A DNA stretch of 64,000 nucleotides from Paracoccaceae bacterium (GCA_902631295.1 CACOXV010000007.1:16047-80046), one strand, 5' to 3'. Positions 44,343 through 54,740 are shown, numbered from the stretch's first letter. Notes: generated from the sequence alone by a model not told the origin. A program made the numbers and translations.

Positions 44343-46844
44343 ATGCCCGTAGTTGTGGTGGAGTCTCCAGCAAAAGCAAAAACGATCAACAAATACTTAG
44401 GAAATGATTATAGTGTTTTTGCATCGTACGGTCATGTGAGAGATTTACCTCCTAAAGATGGATCAGTGGACCCACAAAATAACTTTGAAATGTTATGGGA
44501 AGTATCCACTGACAGTAAAAAACACATCAAAGCAATATCAGATGCATTGAAAAAAGATAATACACTTATCTTGGCGACTGACCCAGATCGGGAAGGCGAA
44601 GCAATTAGTTGGCATTTAGAGGAAGCGTTGCGCAAAAGACGCGCAATTACTGGCAACACACAGATCCAGCGTGTTGTCTTCAATGCCATCACTAAATCAG
44701 CAGTTTCCGAAGCCATGAAAGCTCCGAGAGAGATAGATTCACCCCTGGTAGAAGCCTACCTCGCTAGAAGAGCTTTAGATTATTTGGTTGGTTTTAATTT
44801 AAGCCCAGTGCTTTGGAGAAAATTACCTGGAGCGCGCTCCGCAGGAAGGGTTCAATCAGTATGCCTAAGACTGATTGTCGAAAGGGAAATGGAAATTGAA
44901 GCCTTTAAAGCCCAAGAATATTGGAGTGTTCATGCATCTCTAAAGTCCCCAAGAGGACAAGTTTTTGATGCACGCCTTATCAATTTAGCCGGTGATAAAT
45001 TGGATAAATTTGATTTGCAAAATGAGCCACAAGCGGAAATAGCTGTTGCAGCTGTACAGAGCCGCGATCTTCAAATTAAGAGCGTCGAAGCAAATGCAGC
45101 AAATAGAAACCCTTACGCACCATTCATGACCTCAACTCTTCAGCAAGAAGCAAGCCGAAAATTTGGTATGGGAGCCAGGCAAACAATGAGTACGGCTCAA
45201 CGGTTATACGAAGCAGGACATATTACATACATGCGAACTGATGGGATCGACATGGCACCAGAGGCCGTTATGGCCACTCGAGAGGAAATTAATCGGCGGT
45301 ATGGAGTTAACTACGTGCCCAAAAGTCCCAGAATGTACAAAAATAAAGCAAAAAATGCCCAAGAAGCTCACGAATGTATACGCCCTACTGATGTTTCCAA
45401 AGATGCGTCAATCGCAAAAATATCTGATGCCGATCAGAGAAAACTTTATGACCTTATATGGAAAAGAACGATTTCGTGCCAAATGGAGGCTGCAAAACTT
45501 GAACGCACTACAATTGATATCGCCAGTGAAGATCAGCAAATTCTATTACGAGCTAACGGGCAAGTTATAATTTTTGACGGGTTCTTGAAAGTCTACGAGG
45601 AGGGCCGTGACGATACTGAGAAGAGAGAAGATGGAAAAAGTTTACCAAAACTTTTCGAAAATGAGCAATTAGAAAAATTAGAAGTGAGAAAAGAGCAGCA
45701 CTTCACCCAAGCTCCACCACGCTATACAGAAGCAACTTTAGTCAAAAAAATGGAAGAGTTAGGAATAGGGCGACCCTCAACTTACGCCTCTATTGTGACC
45801 ACAATTCAGGACCGTGACTACGTTAGAAAAGAAAAAAATCGCTTGTCACCAGAAGACAAAGGCCGCATCGTAACAATCTTTTTATTAAACTTTTTCAAGA
45901 AATATATAGAGTACGATTTCACAGCGGGGCTTGAAGAAAAACTAGATATAATAAGCGCAGGCAAGCTTGAGTATACAAATGTATTAAAAGATTTTTGGCA
46001 GGATTTTTCTTTAGCAATATCAGAAACCTCTGAACTTCGCATAACCCAAGTTTTGGATGTTTTGGATGACGCCTTATCTCCGCAGCTTTATCCTCCCAGA
46101 AGTGACGGGGCCGATCCAAGATTATGCCCAAAATGCAAAAGCGGCAAACTACATCTCAAATCCTCAAAGACCGGAGGTTTCGTAGGTTGCGGCAATTACC
46201 CAGAATGTAATTTTACTCGTCCAATTTCGGGGGATAATGGTGATAATTCCGATCGTACTCTTGGTGAAGATCAAGGAGATGTTATTCAGTTAAAATCCGG
46301 TCGTTTTGGTCCCTATATTCAACGCGGTGAGGTAAGTGAAGAAACCCCAAAGCCTCCTAGAGCGAGCTTGCCCAAAAGTTGGAATGCATCAGACTTAGAT
46401 CTTGCAAAAGCACTACAATTACTGGAGCTCCCAAGGGAGATTGGAAAGCATCCCGAGGATGGTGAAGTGGTAGAAGCAGGCATTGGAAGATATGGACCGT
46501 TTATTAAACATGGACGTCTCTACGCAAATCTCAAAGAAGTAGACGAGGTATTTACAATTGGCATGAACCGAGCAGTTGAAGTTTTAGCACTGAAAGCGAG
46601 CAATAGTGGGCGTGGGTCAGCAGCCGCAAAACCTATAAAGGAATTGGGCGAACATCCAGACGAAGGAGGCCCAGTAAATGTAATGGACGGAAAATATGGC
46701 CCATACGTGAAGTGGGGTAAAATAAATGCAACACTTCCTAAAGATGTGGAACCTGATAGTTTGGAGCTTGAGGCTGCAGTATTGTTAATTTCCGAAAAAA
46801 TTAAAAAAGGTCCCGCTAAAAAGAGAACAAGAAAAAAATCATAA
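44343..46844 (+). CDS. topA: DNA topoisomerase I
   Basis: The 833-residue type IA topoisomerase has a Toprim domain at the start (VVESPAKAKTINKYLG, ATDPDREGEAISWHL) and the active Tyr in GHITYMRTDG near residue 300. The core is followed by one C4 zinc finger (CPKCKSGKLH...CGNYPEC) and three acidic-rich C-terminal repeats with RFGPYI, RYGPFIKHG and KYGPYVKWG. It relaxes negative supercoils. The basic end GPAKKRTRKKS is usual. Confidence 0.96.
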   Translation: MPVVVVESPAKAKTINKYLGNDYSVFASYGHVRDLPPKDGSVDPQNNFEMLWEVSTDSKKHIKAISDALKKDNTLILATDPDREGEAISWHLEEALRKRRAITGNTQIQRVVFNAITKSAVSEAMKAPREIDSPLVEAYLARRALDYLVGFNLSPVLWRKLPGARSAGRVQSVCLRLIVEREMEIEAFKAQEYWSVHASLKSPRGQVFDARLINLAGDKLDKFDLQNEPQAEIAVAAVQSRDLQIKSVEANAANRNPYAPFMTSTLQQEASRKFGMGARQTMSTAQRLYEAGHITYMRTDGIDMAPEAVMATREEINRRYGVNYVPKSPRMYKNKAKNAQEAHECIRPTDVSKDASIAKISDADQRKLYDLIWKRTISCQMEAAKLERTTIDIASEDQQILLRANGQVIIFDGFLKVYEEGRDDTEKREDGKSLPKLFENEQLEKLEVRKEQHFTQAPPRYTEATLVKKMEELGIGRPSTYASIVTTIQDRDYVRKEKNRLSPEDKGRIVTIFLLNFFKKYIEYDFTAGLEEKLDIISAGKLEYTNVLKDFWQDFSLAISETSELRITQVLDVLDDALSPQLYPPRSDGADPRLCPKCKSGKLHLKSSKTGGFVGCGNYPECNFTRPISGDNGDNSDRTLGEDQGDVIQLKSGRFGPYIQRGEVSEETPKPPRASLPKSWNASDLDLAKALQLLELPREIGKHPEDGEVVEAGIGRYGPFIKHGRLYANLKEVDEVFTIGMNRAVEVLALKASNSGRGSAAAKPIKELGEHPDEGGPVNVMDGKYGPYVKWGKINATLPKDVEPDSLELEAAVLLISEKIKKGPAKKRTRKKS

Positions 46845-46991
46845 AATTTTTTTCAGGAGCAATGTCATTTTGAACAAATAAAGATTTTGAAGTGTTCTAT
46901 ATTTGTAATAATTTTGACAAAATTGTTTTAAACTCTAAGCCAATCGAATAGATGCAATCCAAATTGTATAGTCCAATATAGTTCAATAAAA

Positions 46992-49403
46992 GTGCAGATA
47001 CCTAATAAAATTCTAAACTGGATTAGTACCAAAAATTGGACTCTACATGAGCATCAGATACGAATGTTCGAAAGTTTTGAGACATCAGCCCAATTATTGA
47101 TTGCTCCTACCGGATCAGGTAAAACTCTCTCAGGCTTTTTGCCAACATTAGCCGACCTTTATTTAAATCCATCAGAAAAGCTACACACGCTTTATATTTC
47201 GCCGCTTAAAGCATTAGCTTCTGATATCAAAAGGAATTTAGAAAGACCTATCGATGAATTGAAGCTTGATATCAGCGTAGAAGACAGAACGGGAGACACA
47301 AAGCAGTCTATAAAAAAGAAGCAGCGTGTCACACCTCCTAATATTCTGCTCACCACACCAGAAAGCTTAGCTCTGTTGATATCATACCCAGAGGCGCCAA
47401 GGATATTTTCCAACTTGAAAAGGATTATTGTGGATGAAATACATTCAATTACTGAAAGCAAAAGAGGTGATCAATTATTTCTCGCAATATCAAATCTACG
47501 TAAATATTGCTTAGACGCTAAGATAATCGGATTATCGGCTACTGTGAGTGATCCTTCATTAATTGCAGGCTGGCTTGGTCCTGAAAGTGATTGCGAGATT
47601 ATTTTATCTGACCCAGGTTTAGAGCCGAATGTTTCAATATTGAAGACTTCAGAACCTCCGCCGTGGGCCGGTAGTGGCGGCTTGTACTCAATCCCTGAGG
47701 TTATAGAGGAAATCGCACAGCACAGGACAACCTTAATTTTTCACAATACGCGGGCTCAGGCAGAAATTTTCTTTCATAATTTATGGTTAGAAAATAATAA
47801 AAATTTACCAATCGCTATCCACCATGGAAGCCTAGATAAAGAGCAAAGAAGGCAAGTAGAGGAGGCGATGGTTAGGGGAGAACTGAGGGCAGTGGTTTGT
47901 ACTGGCAGTTTAGATCTTGGCATTGATTGGGGATCAGTAGATTTAGTAATTCAAATAGGCGCTCCAAGGCAAGTAAAACGTTTAGTACAACGCGTAGGTA
48001 GAGCGAACCATAACCACAGTAGAGCGAGCAAAGCACTTCTCATCCCGGCCAATCGCTTAGAAGTACTAGAGTGTTTTACGGCCCTTGATGCCATTAACGA
48101 AAATAAACTGGACAGCGAGATACAAACTCACGTTCCCTTAGATGTAATTTGCCAGCATTTATTACTGATTGCATGTGCGGGACCATTTAAGCCGATAGAC
48201 ATTTTTAATGAGATTAGGAGTATTGCCAAATATAAGAATTTGAGCCGACAAGAGTTCGATAAATGTTTAGACTTTTGTATAACTGGTGGATATGCGTTAA
48301 AAAAATACGAGCAGTGGCATAGGTTAGTTCAAGCGAGCGATGGATTTGTAAAACTCAGAGATCCCCGTGTAGCAAACCGTTTGAGAATGAATGCAGGAAC
48401 CATTCAGGATAGTGACACATTAAAAGTTAAGTATAAATCTAAGCAGGGTAAATCAAAAGGCTCGAGTATCGGTGAAATAGAAGAGGCCTTTGCTATATCT
48501 CTAACCCCTGGTGATACCTTTTTGATTGGCGGTAAAATCGTGAAATTTGAGTCTCTCAGAGAGATGATTGTGGAAGTTTCACCAAAGCCTGAAAAAAGAC
48601 CTAAAATTGCCGTTTTTAGCGGAACCAAATTCGCCACATCAACACTACTATGCGATAGAATCCTAAAAACCTTGGAAGACAAACGTTGGGATAATTTACC
48701 TGATTATCTCTGCAGATGGCTTGAGCAACAAGAATCTTATTCAAAGTTACCGGAACCCAATAGCCTGCTTATTGAAACCTTTCCTAGAAATAATCTGCAC
48801 TATACCTGTGTTTATGGATTTGCAGGTAGAAATGCGCAGCAAACCCTTGGACTACTGTTGACTAAGCGCATGGAGGAACTGAACTTGAACCCTCTTGGTT
48901 TTGTAGCAAATGACTACACCACTTTAGTTTGGGGCCTAACAAAAGTATTGAAGCCAAAAAAATTACTTGAAGGTGAAAATATTTTGAGGGGTTTAGATCT
49001 TTGGCTATCTAATAATGCAGTTATGAAAAGAACATTTCGATCTGTTGCAACAGTAGCGGGATTAATTGAACGTAATTTACCTGGCCTTAAAAAATCTGGC
49101 CGCCAAGCTACTTTTTCATCAGATATTTTATATGATACTCTTTTACGATATGATCCAAACCATCTTTTACTTAAGGCAACTAAAAATGAGGCAATGCAGG
49201 GATTGGTTGATTTTGGCAGAATTGAAAATATGCTTGAAAAAACTAAAGATCGAGTAGATCATATTGACCTGAAACGGGTATCTCCATTTTCAGCACCACT
49301 TCTTCTCGAGGCTGGTAAAATACCAATTCACGGGAGCGCAATTGAGCTGATGCTGGACACAGAAATTAATTCGCTTATGGCTGATGCTGGATTAGAATAT
49401 TAA
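46992..49403 (+). CDS. ligase-associated DEXH-box helicase (Lhr type)
   Basis: The 803-residue superfamily-2 helicase of the bacterial Lhr-core type has LIAPTGSGKTLSGFLPTL (motif I, about residue 36), VDEIHSITESKRGDQL (DEIH), LSATVSDP (motif III), and QRVGRANHNHSRASKA (motif VI). The C-terminal DUF4175-like region follows. Such helicases usually sit with an ATP-dependent DNA ligase, an exonuclease and PdeM; here only PdeM follows, 33 bp on. The start is a GTG. Confidence 0.9.
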   Translation: MQIPNKILNWISTKNWTLHEHQIRMFESFETSAQLLIAPTGSGKTLSGFLPTLADLYLNPSEKLHTLYISPLKALASDIKRNLERPIDELKLDISVEDRTGDTKQSIKKKQRVTPPNILLTTPESLALLISYPEAPRIFSNLKRIIVDEIHSITESKRGDQLFLAISNLRKYCLDAKIIGLSATVSDPSLIAGWLGPESDCEIILSDPGLEPNVSILKTSEPPPWAGSGGLYSIPEVIEEIAQHRTTLIFHNTRAQAEIFFHNLWLENNKNLPIAIHHGSLDKEQRRQVEEAMVRGELRAVVCTGSLDLGIDWGSVDLVIQIGAPRQVKRLVQRVGRANHNHSRASKALLIPANRLEVLECFTALDAINENKLDSEIQTHVPLDVICQHLLLIACAGPFKPIDIFNEIRSIAKYKNLSRQEFDKCLDFCITGGYALKKYEQWHRLVQASDGFVKLRDPRVANRLRMNAGTIQDSDTLKVKYKSKQGKSKGSSIGEIEEAFAISLTPGDTFLIGGKIVKFESLREMIVEVSPKPEKRPKIAVFSGTKFATSTLLCDRILKTLEDKRWDNLPDYLCRWLEQQESYSKLPEPNSLLIETFPRNNLHYTCVYGFAGRNAQQTLGLLLTKRMEELNLNPLGFVANDYTTLVWGLTKVLKPKKLLEGENILRGLDLWLSNNAVMKRTFRSVATVAGLIERNLPGLKKSGRQATFSSDILYDTLLRYDPNHLLLKATKNEAMQGLVDFGRIENMLEKTKDRVDHIDLKRVSPFSAPLLLEAGKIPIHGSAIELMLDTEINSLMADAGLEY

Positions 49404-49435
49404 TTACCTTACTAATGGGTCACGCTTTATAATAT

Positions 49436-50104
49436 ATGCACTCTTATGATTTTTATTTAGTTGGCGAAAAACTAACAGCGCTTTGCACTGGTAGCCTTTT
49501 TTGGGAGGAGATGGGAATATTATGCGTATCCGATTTACATCTAGGCAAAACTCACAGACTAAATCGTATTGGTGCTGGAGCATTACCGCCTTATGAAAAC
49601 ATAGATACTTTAAAAAGACTACAGGAAGATATTCACAATACAAATCCGAGTTGCGTGATTTGTCTCGGTGATAGCTTTGATGATCCACTCGCTGAGAGAA
49701 GCCTCAGTACCAGCGAAATTAACTCCCTTAAGATTTTGCAGAAGGGTCGAGACTGGATCTGGATATCTGGCAACCATGATCCTTATATATCGTGTAAATA
49801 TGGTAATTATTTAAATTCGTTTTCCAAGTCGGCTATTACTTTTCGCCACATAGCGTTGCGAGGTGAAAATGGTGAAATTTCAGGCCACTATCATCCAAAA
49901 ATCTCAGTAAAGTTATCAAACGCGAATGTAGTAAGAGCATGCTTTATAGCAGACCAAAATAAAATTATCATGCCTTCATATGGAACTTACACTGGGGGCA
50001 TGAGTGTGCGATCTGACGAAATAAAAGAACTTGTTGACCCAGATGCAATTGTGATGCTCACTGGAAAGAAAATAAGGGCAATTCCTTATTCTTCGTGTTT
50101 TTGA
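49436..50104 (+). CDS. pdeM: ligase-associated DNA damage response endonuclease PdeM
   Basis: The 222-residue metallophosphoesterase has SDLHLGKTHRL near residue 33, GDSFDDP near 77, ISGNHDPY near 108 and SGHYHPKI near 143, giving the full set of metal ligands. PdeM proteins accompany ligase-associated Lhr helicases in DNA-damage clusters. The Lhr-type helicase gene is directly upstream; the ligase is missing here. The role in nicking or 3'-end repair is inferred from family and context. Confidence 0.9.
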   Translation: MHSYDFYLVGEKLTALCTGSLFWEEMGILCVSDLHLGKTHRLNRIGAGALPPYENIDTLKRLQEDIHNTNPSCVICLGDSFDDPLAERSLSTSEINSLKILQKGRDWIWISGNHDPYISCKYGNYLNSFSKSAITFRHIALRGENGEISGHYHPKISVKLSNANVVRACFIADQNKIIMPSYGTYTGGMSVRSDEIKELVDPDAIVMLTGKKIRAIPYSSCF

Positions 50105-50133
50105 AACAATTTAAAAGATGTGTAAAAGATACT

Positions 50134-50871
50134 TTATTTAACGTTACTACTATTTACTACTTCGTTCATTAAGTCATTTGAGCGTCTCTCAATAGTTTCC
50201 TCAAGTTTGTACAAAAAAGTATCTCTATCCAATCCAGGCATGATTACTGGTAAAAATTCTATCGTCGCTTTACCAGGTTTTTTATAAATTCCAAGACGGC
50301 CCCAAAACAGGCCAACATTGCAGGCAACAGGCATGCATGGCTGCCCTAATTCTTTATAGAGCGCAGCCGCACCTACTTTATAAGAAGCTTTATCTCCAGG
50401 CGTTACACGCGTTCCCTGCGGATAAATAATTAATTGACCAGGCGGAGCATTTCCATCTTGTACTGCTGCTATCATAGTTTTAATTGCTTCACTGCGCCTT
50501 CCACGCTTTACTGGTATGCAACCAATGCGACGTGCATAAAACCCAATAATTGGCATGTAGATTAAAGATGACTTCATAATAAATTTCGGCTGGGGTGTTT
50601 TAGACACAATCATTATAACATCTAAAAAACTCTGATGTTTTGCAGCAATGAGTATTTCGCCTGAAGGTGGCTCCCCTCTAATCTCAGTTTGCAAACCAAT
50701 TATCCAAGAAGCTGACCAAGTCACATAATTACAAAATAAACGCACCACTACACATGCATAATCGGTTCTGAGTAACGAAATTGGGGCTCCAAAAAAAGCT
50801 ATAACCGTCATCGCAAGATACATCTGAACAGCAAAAATTAGAGAACGCATCCACTGTACTATATATTGCAT
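50134..50871 (-). CDS. plsC: 1-acyl-sn-glycerol-3-phosphate acyltransferase
   Basis: The 245-residue membrane acyltransferase has AAKHQSFLDVI, close to the H(x4)D box of the PlsC family, and the later IPVKRGRRSEAI and IYPQGTRVTPGD boxes. It makes phosphatidic acid from lysophosphatidic acid. The start codon of plsC touches the ftsX stop (50871), so ftsE-ftsX-plsC is one leftward operon. One or two N-terminal helices anchor it. Confidence 0.92.
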   Translation of the reverse strand: MQYIVQWMRSLIFAVQMYLAMTVIAFFGAPISLLRTDYACVVVRLFCNYVTWSASWIIGLQTEIRGEPPSGEILIAAKHQSFLDVIMIVSKTPQPKFIMKSSLIYMPIIGFYARRIGCIPVKRGRRSEAIKTMIAAVQDGNAPPGQLIIYPQGTRVTPGDKASYKVGAAALYKELGQPCMPVACNVGLFWGRLGIYKKPGKATIEFLPVIMPGLDRDTFLYKLEETIERRSNDLMNEVVNSSNVK

Positions 50872-51770
50872 TACACAAGCCTTTTAAGAGAAGATTTCAC
50901 AGCATTTCGAGTTACAAAAATAGATATTATTGCGAATAGAAATGGCACACATGCAAAATATATCGTATCTTTTATTTCAAGACTAAGGATATCCAATATT
51001 CCTAAATTTTCACTGAAAGTTGGTATTAAAAATAGCACTAGGCTAGCGCAAACTGTTCCTGTAAGTGATCCCAAAAAAACTCTGAGGGTAAATATACGAA
51101 CGAAAACTGTGACTATGAATGTATCAAACGCACCAACTAGTCGAAGGACCCTCAGCACCTTAACATTTGCAGAAAGCGCCGCATTAGACGCCATAGTAAC
51201 CATAGATATGGAAGATAGTATTATTAATATTACGGTAAACATCCCAAGCTGGCTGACTAACTTTGAAACGACTTCAATGGGACGCTTCCATTCAGAATGA
51301 TTATCTAGACTAGCGGAAGGTAATTCTGCGCTAAGACGCAACCTCAACCCGTCATAGTCAACACCAGCCTCAGTTTCGCGTATTTCGATTAAGGCTGGCA
51401 TCGCAATAGCTTCCAGGGGAAAATCCACACCAAGCCAAGGCTCCAACAGTTTTTTCTTACCGCCAATTCCAACCAGCCGCGCTGACTCAACCCCACTAGT
51501 TTGCTCCAAAATAGCTAGAGCCATATTAGTTTGTTTTTCTAAGAGATCAGTTGGTGCCGAAAGGCGTAGAGAAGAATTTTTTAGAGACTTTCCCCATTCA
51601 TTTGATAAATCAGAACATATCAGCGAGAATGCTAGCCCCACGACTGCTAAGAAACTCATTGCTCCAGCTGTAAAAGTTGTTAACCATTTAGTAAAACCTG
51701 TATTTGGGACAACCTGCAAATGTTCAGGATTATTCAAAACAGCCTTCGAAAACATAAACAAAAAATGCAC
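50871..51770 (-). CDS. ftsX: cell division protein FtsX
   Basis: The 299-residue protein has four transmembrane helices, one N-terminal (FTAGAMSFLAVVGLAFSL) and three clustered at the end, with the extracytoplasmic domain between, as in FtsX. FtsEX regulates septal peptidoglycan hydrolases. The frame starts at a GTG that overlaps the ftsE stop; ATG five codons later (MFSKAVLN) is an alternative. Confidence 0.87.
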   Translation of the reverse strand: MHFLFMFSKAVLNNPEHLQVVPNTGFTKWLTTFTAGAMSFLAVVGLAFSLICSDLSNEWGKSLKNSSLRLSAPTDLLEKQTNMALAILEQTSGVESARLVGIGGKKKLLEPWLGVDFPLEAIAMPALIEIRETEAGVDYDGLRLRLSAELPSASLDNHSEWKRPIEVVSKLVSQLGMFTVILIILSSISMVTMASNAALSANVKVLRVLRLVGAFDTFIVTVFVRIFTLRVFLGSLTGTVCASLVLFLIPTFSENLGILDILSLEIKDTIYFACVPFLFAIISIFVTRNAVKSSLKRLV

Positions 51771-52447
51771 TACAGGTCAGCTCCTGCTTGGCTCAATTGT
51801 AGATCCGAAATTCTTAGAGTCCGCGCTTTTACATATGATTTTGCTAATCTAACGAGGGAAAGATCATGTGTAGAAATGAAAATAGTTTTACCCATTTTAT
51901 TAAGCTCAACCAATAGCTGTAGGAGACGCTGAGACATCTCCCAATCGACATTACCAGTTGGCTCGTCAGCTAAAATAATATCCGGCGACATAATAACAGC
52001 TCTCGCCAGCGCTGCTCTCTGCCGCTCTCCTCCAGATAGTTCCTGCGGTTTTACCTTGGATTTTGAATAGAGGCCAACCCATTTCATTAACTCCAGTACG
52101 TTTGCACGCTCCTTCAGCGGGTCCAGCCCTGCAAGGAATACGGGCAGTATAATATTATCTTCAATGCTTAAATGATCTAAAAATTCACATTCCTGATGCA
52201 CTATTCCTAAGCGCCTCCTCATCCTCGATAGTTCGTAATTAGTCATATTTTTTGTTTCTTCACCGAATACACTTATATTGCCAATTTCTGGAATAAGAGA
52301 GCCTGCGCACAGATTAATAAAGGTAGTTTTTCCAGAACCAGATGGACCGGTTAAAAAATAGAAGGAACCAGGCGCCACGCTTAATGACACATCAGAAAAA
52401 ACTGAATTACCCCCAAAAGAATGGCTAACTTTTGATATTTCTAGCAA
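51770..52447 (-). CDS. ftsE: cell division ATP-binding protein FtsE
   Basis: The 225-residue ABC ATPase has Walker A GPSGSGKTT, signature LSGGERQRAALARAV, Walker B IILADEPTGNVD and the H-loop IFISTHD. FtsE couples ATP use to FtsX in division. It lies directly before ftsX on the minus strand, and the pair with plsC forms a known Rhodobacterales order. It is divergent from a zinc-ribbon gene. Confidence 0.93.
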   Translation of the reverse strand: MLEISKVSHSFGGNSVFSDVSLSVAPGSFYFLTGPSGSGKTTFINLCAGSLIPEIGNISVFGEETKNMTNYELSRMRRRLGIVHQECEFLDHLSIEDNIILPVFLAGLDPLKERANVLELMKWVGLYSKSKVKPQELSGGERQRAALARAVIMSPDIILADEPTGNVDWEMSQRLLQLLVELNKMGKTIFISTHDLSLVRLAKSYVKARTLRISDLQLSQAGADL

Positions 52448-52573
52448 AACTGCTCCAAAAGATTAGAATGTCGAATTTATTATCCATCCATATCTAACAC
52501 TTTTTCCTATGCTATGGAAAACAATATATGCAATAAGTATTTTATTATCTCATAAAACCGAGCAACAAAGCTT

Positions 52574-53245
52574 ATGTTAATCAAGTGCCCTAACTGCGAC
52601 GCCCAATATGAAGTCCCAAATGATATAATACCTGCAGCTGGACGAGATGTTCAATGCTCAAGCTGCTCTAAAACTTGGTTTGTAACAAGTCAATCTGGCA
52701 AAAAAATAGTTAAAGATAAAGTATCGAATTATAAAAATCAGAAAAAAGGCGAATTACCTAAATTTGAAACAACTGAAAGTTTTCTTACAGAAAAAGCTAA
52801 TAATGAAGTTGACGCAAATGCATTAGAAATTTTGAGAGAGGAAGCTGATCGCGAAATTCGCGCAAGGGCCGTTGATGGCGGTCTCGGTGAGAATACGCAA
52901 AAGCCATCGAGTAAGAAAGCAATTAAATATAAAAACAAAGTGAACAACAAATCGTTACCAGACAATATTGAAATAGGAACTACCTTGGAAGAAACCCTGG
53001 TTCCCAATTATTCTGTAGCGGATCGAATTAAGTACAAAAATAAATCCGGAAAAGCTGGTTTTTTTGTTGGCATAGTAATTTTTATGATTTGTTGGGGGGC
53101 TTATTATTACTTGGACTTAATCAGTCAAACTGTTCCCGAAATAGCAATTTACATGGACATTTACAAAAATTATGTTCAGTCCATTCTAGCAACAAGAGAT
53201 GATTTACTACAGAATTTAATAGAAAAATTCGCAGACCGAGAATGA
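52574..53245 (+). CDS. MJ0042-type zinc-ribbon membrane protein
   Basis: The 223-residue protein starts MLIKCPNCDAQYEVPNDIIPAAGRDVQCSSCSKTW, the MJ0042/zinc-ribbon domain with two CxxC pairs. A charged low-complexity linker follows, and one transmembrane helix near the C-terminus (GKAGFFVGIVIFMICWGAYYYLDL). It would be a membrane-tethered cytoplasmic zinc ribbon. Such genes lie beside ftsE in many alphaproteobacteria; function is unknown. It is convergent with lysA. Confidence 0.88.
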   Translation: MLIKCPNCDAQYEVPNDIIPAAGRDVQCSSCSKTWFVTSQSGKKIVKDKVSNYKNQKKGELPKFETTESFLTEKANNEVDANALEILREEADREIRARAVDGGLGENTQKPSSKKAIKYKNKVNNKSLPDNIEIGTTLEETLVPNYSVADRIKYKNKSGKAGFFVGIVIFMICWGAYYYLDLISQTVPEIAIYMDIYKNYVQSILATRDDLLQNLIEKFADRE

Positions 53246-53263
53246 CTCGCAAAAATCTAGTCA

Positions 53264-54529
53264 TTACAACCAATTAGGTATTTTATCTCTAGCTATAATT
53301 TCGTCCAATGTTGGCCTCTCTCTTATGGCTAAATAATCACTATTATTGACTAAAACCTCAGGCACCAAAGGGCGAGTGTTATACTCACTTGCCATTGCAG
53401 CCCCATATGCACCTGCAGAACGAAAAGCCACAAGTTCTCCAGGCTTACAGATATGCATGGCACGAGATTTAGCAAAAGTATCCCCAGTTTCACAAACTGG
53501 ACCAACTACATCATAAACCGTGTTCTTTTGATTTACAGAGGGTTGCAAAACGGGAACTATATCATGGTATGCTTCATAAAGAGCCGGACGTAATAAATCA
53601 TTCATTGCCGCATCCAAAATTAAGAATTCTCTGTCGTGGCCTTTTTTAACGTAGATAACCTCTGTAACAAGCAGACCAGCGTTGCCCACCAAAAGCCGTC
53701 CAGGCTCAATTTCTATTTCACAATTCAAGTGACCCAGAACCCTCTTTATCATTTGACCATATTCTTTTGGCGTGGGAGGACTGCCATCTTTCGATCCGTA
53801 AGGAATACCTAAACCACCACCCAAATCGAGGCGTTTGATTTCATGCCCGTCAGATCTAAGCATTTCAGTGAGATCAGCGAGTTTTTTATATGCTTCTTCA
53901 AAGGGTAAAAGTTGAGTAAGCTGGCTGCCGATGTGAACATCTATTCCCACCACTTGTATTCCAGGCAATGATGCAGCTTTCGCGTATACCTCCCTGGCTC
54001 TCGATATTGGTATCCCAAATTTGTTCTCGGCCTTACCAGTGGCAATTTTTTCGTGAGTTTTCGCATCAACGTCTGGGTTCACTCTCACAGTGATTGGTGC
54101 TACTTTATTCATATTATTAGCTATTTCCGATAATACTTGTAGCTCTTCCTCGGACTCAACATTGAACTGTCGCACCCCCTCACTCAGTGCAAGTTTCATT
54201 TCCGCACCAGTTTTTCCAACTCCCGAAAAAACTATCTGGCGACCCTCAACACCAGCCTCTCTCGCCCTTTTATATTCACCACCAGACACTACATCCATTC
54301 CAGCACCAAAGTTTGCTAAAGTCTTTAAAATGGCCTGATTTGACGCTGCTTTAACCGCGTAACATATTAAATGGTCGATCCCGCTCAGAGCACTTTCAAA
54401 AAGATCAAAATGTCTACGCAGTGTTGCAGTTGAATAGACATAAAATGGTGTGCCAACTTCTTTTGCAATCTCTTTAATTGATGCGTCTTCAGCGTGAAGA
54501 ATGCCACCCTTGTATGAAAAATAATCCAT
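53264..54529 (-). CDS. lysA: diaminopimelate decarboxylase
   Basis: The 421-residue fold-III PLP enzyme has the cofactor Lys60 in CYAVKAASN, the HIGSQL segment, GGGLGIPY for phosphate binding, and CETGDTFAKSR near residue 340. It performs the last step of lysine synthesis from meso-diaminopimelate. It follows argH and the small lipoprotein on the same strand. Confidence 0.95.
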   Translation of the reverse strand: MDYFSYKGGILHAEDASIKEIAKEVGTPFYVYSTATLRRHFDLFESALSGIDHLICYAVKAASNQAILKTLANFGAGMDVVSGGEYKRAREAGVEGRQIVFSGVGKTGAEMKLALSEGVRQFNVESEEELQVLSEIANNMNKVAPITVRVNPDVDAKTHEKIATGKAENKFGIPISRAREVYAKAASLPGIQVVGIDVHIGSQLTQLLPFEEAYKKLADLTEMLRSDGHEIKRLDLGGGLGIPYGSKDGSPPTPKEYGQMIKRVLGHLNCEIEIEPGRLLVGNAGLLVTEVIYVKKGHDREFLILDAAMNDLLRPALYEAYHDIVPVLQPSVNQKNTVYDVVGPVCETGDTFAKSRAMHICKPGELVAFRSAGAYGAAMASEYNTRPLVPEVLVNNSDYLAIRERPTLDEIIARDKIPNWL

Positions 54530-54644
54530 TTAAAAAAGCCTAATCAAGAACTTTGGAAATAAATTTAAACATATATTGTATACAATTCTGAAAAATGTAA
54601 ATGAGGTAAGATAATATAATAAAAGTAATATCTTTCAGCAGAAC

Positions 54645-54740
54645 TTAGTCAATCGAAACAAAGGACTTAGGTGTAGGAGCTCCATCTATACCACACCCGT
54701 TTAATGCCATCGCAAAAATGATAATCAAAACAAATCTCAT
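54645..54740 (-). CDS. 31-residue lipoprotein between argH and lysA
   Basis: Missed by the track. It encodes [31 protein letters not shown], with lipobox LNGC and a 16-residue mature peptide. Its ATG overlaps the argH TGA (ATGA). A short lipoprotein at this place between argH and lysA is, as I recall, conserved in Rhodobacterales. The gene is probably real; its role is unknown. Confidence 0.75.
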   Translation of the reverse strand: MRFVLIIIFAMALNGCGIDGAPTPKSFVSID

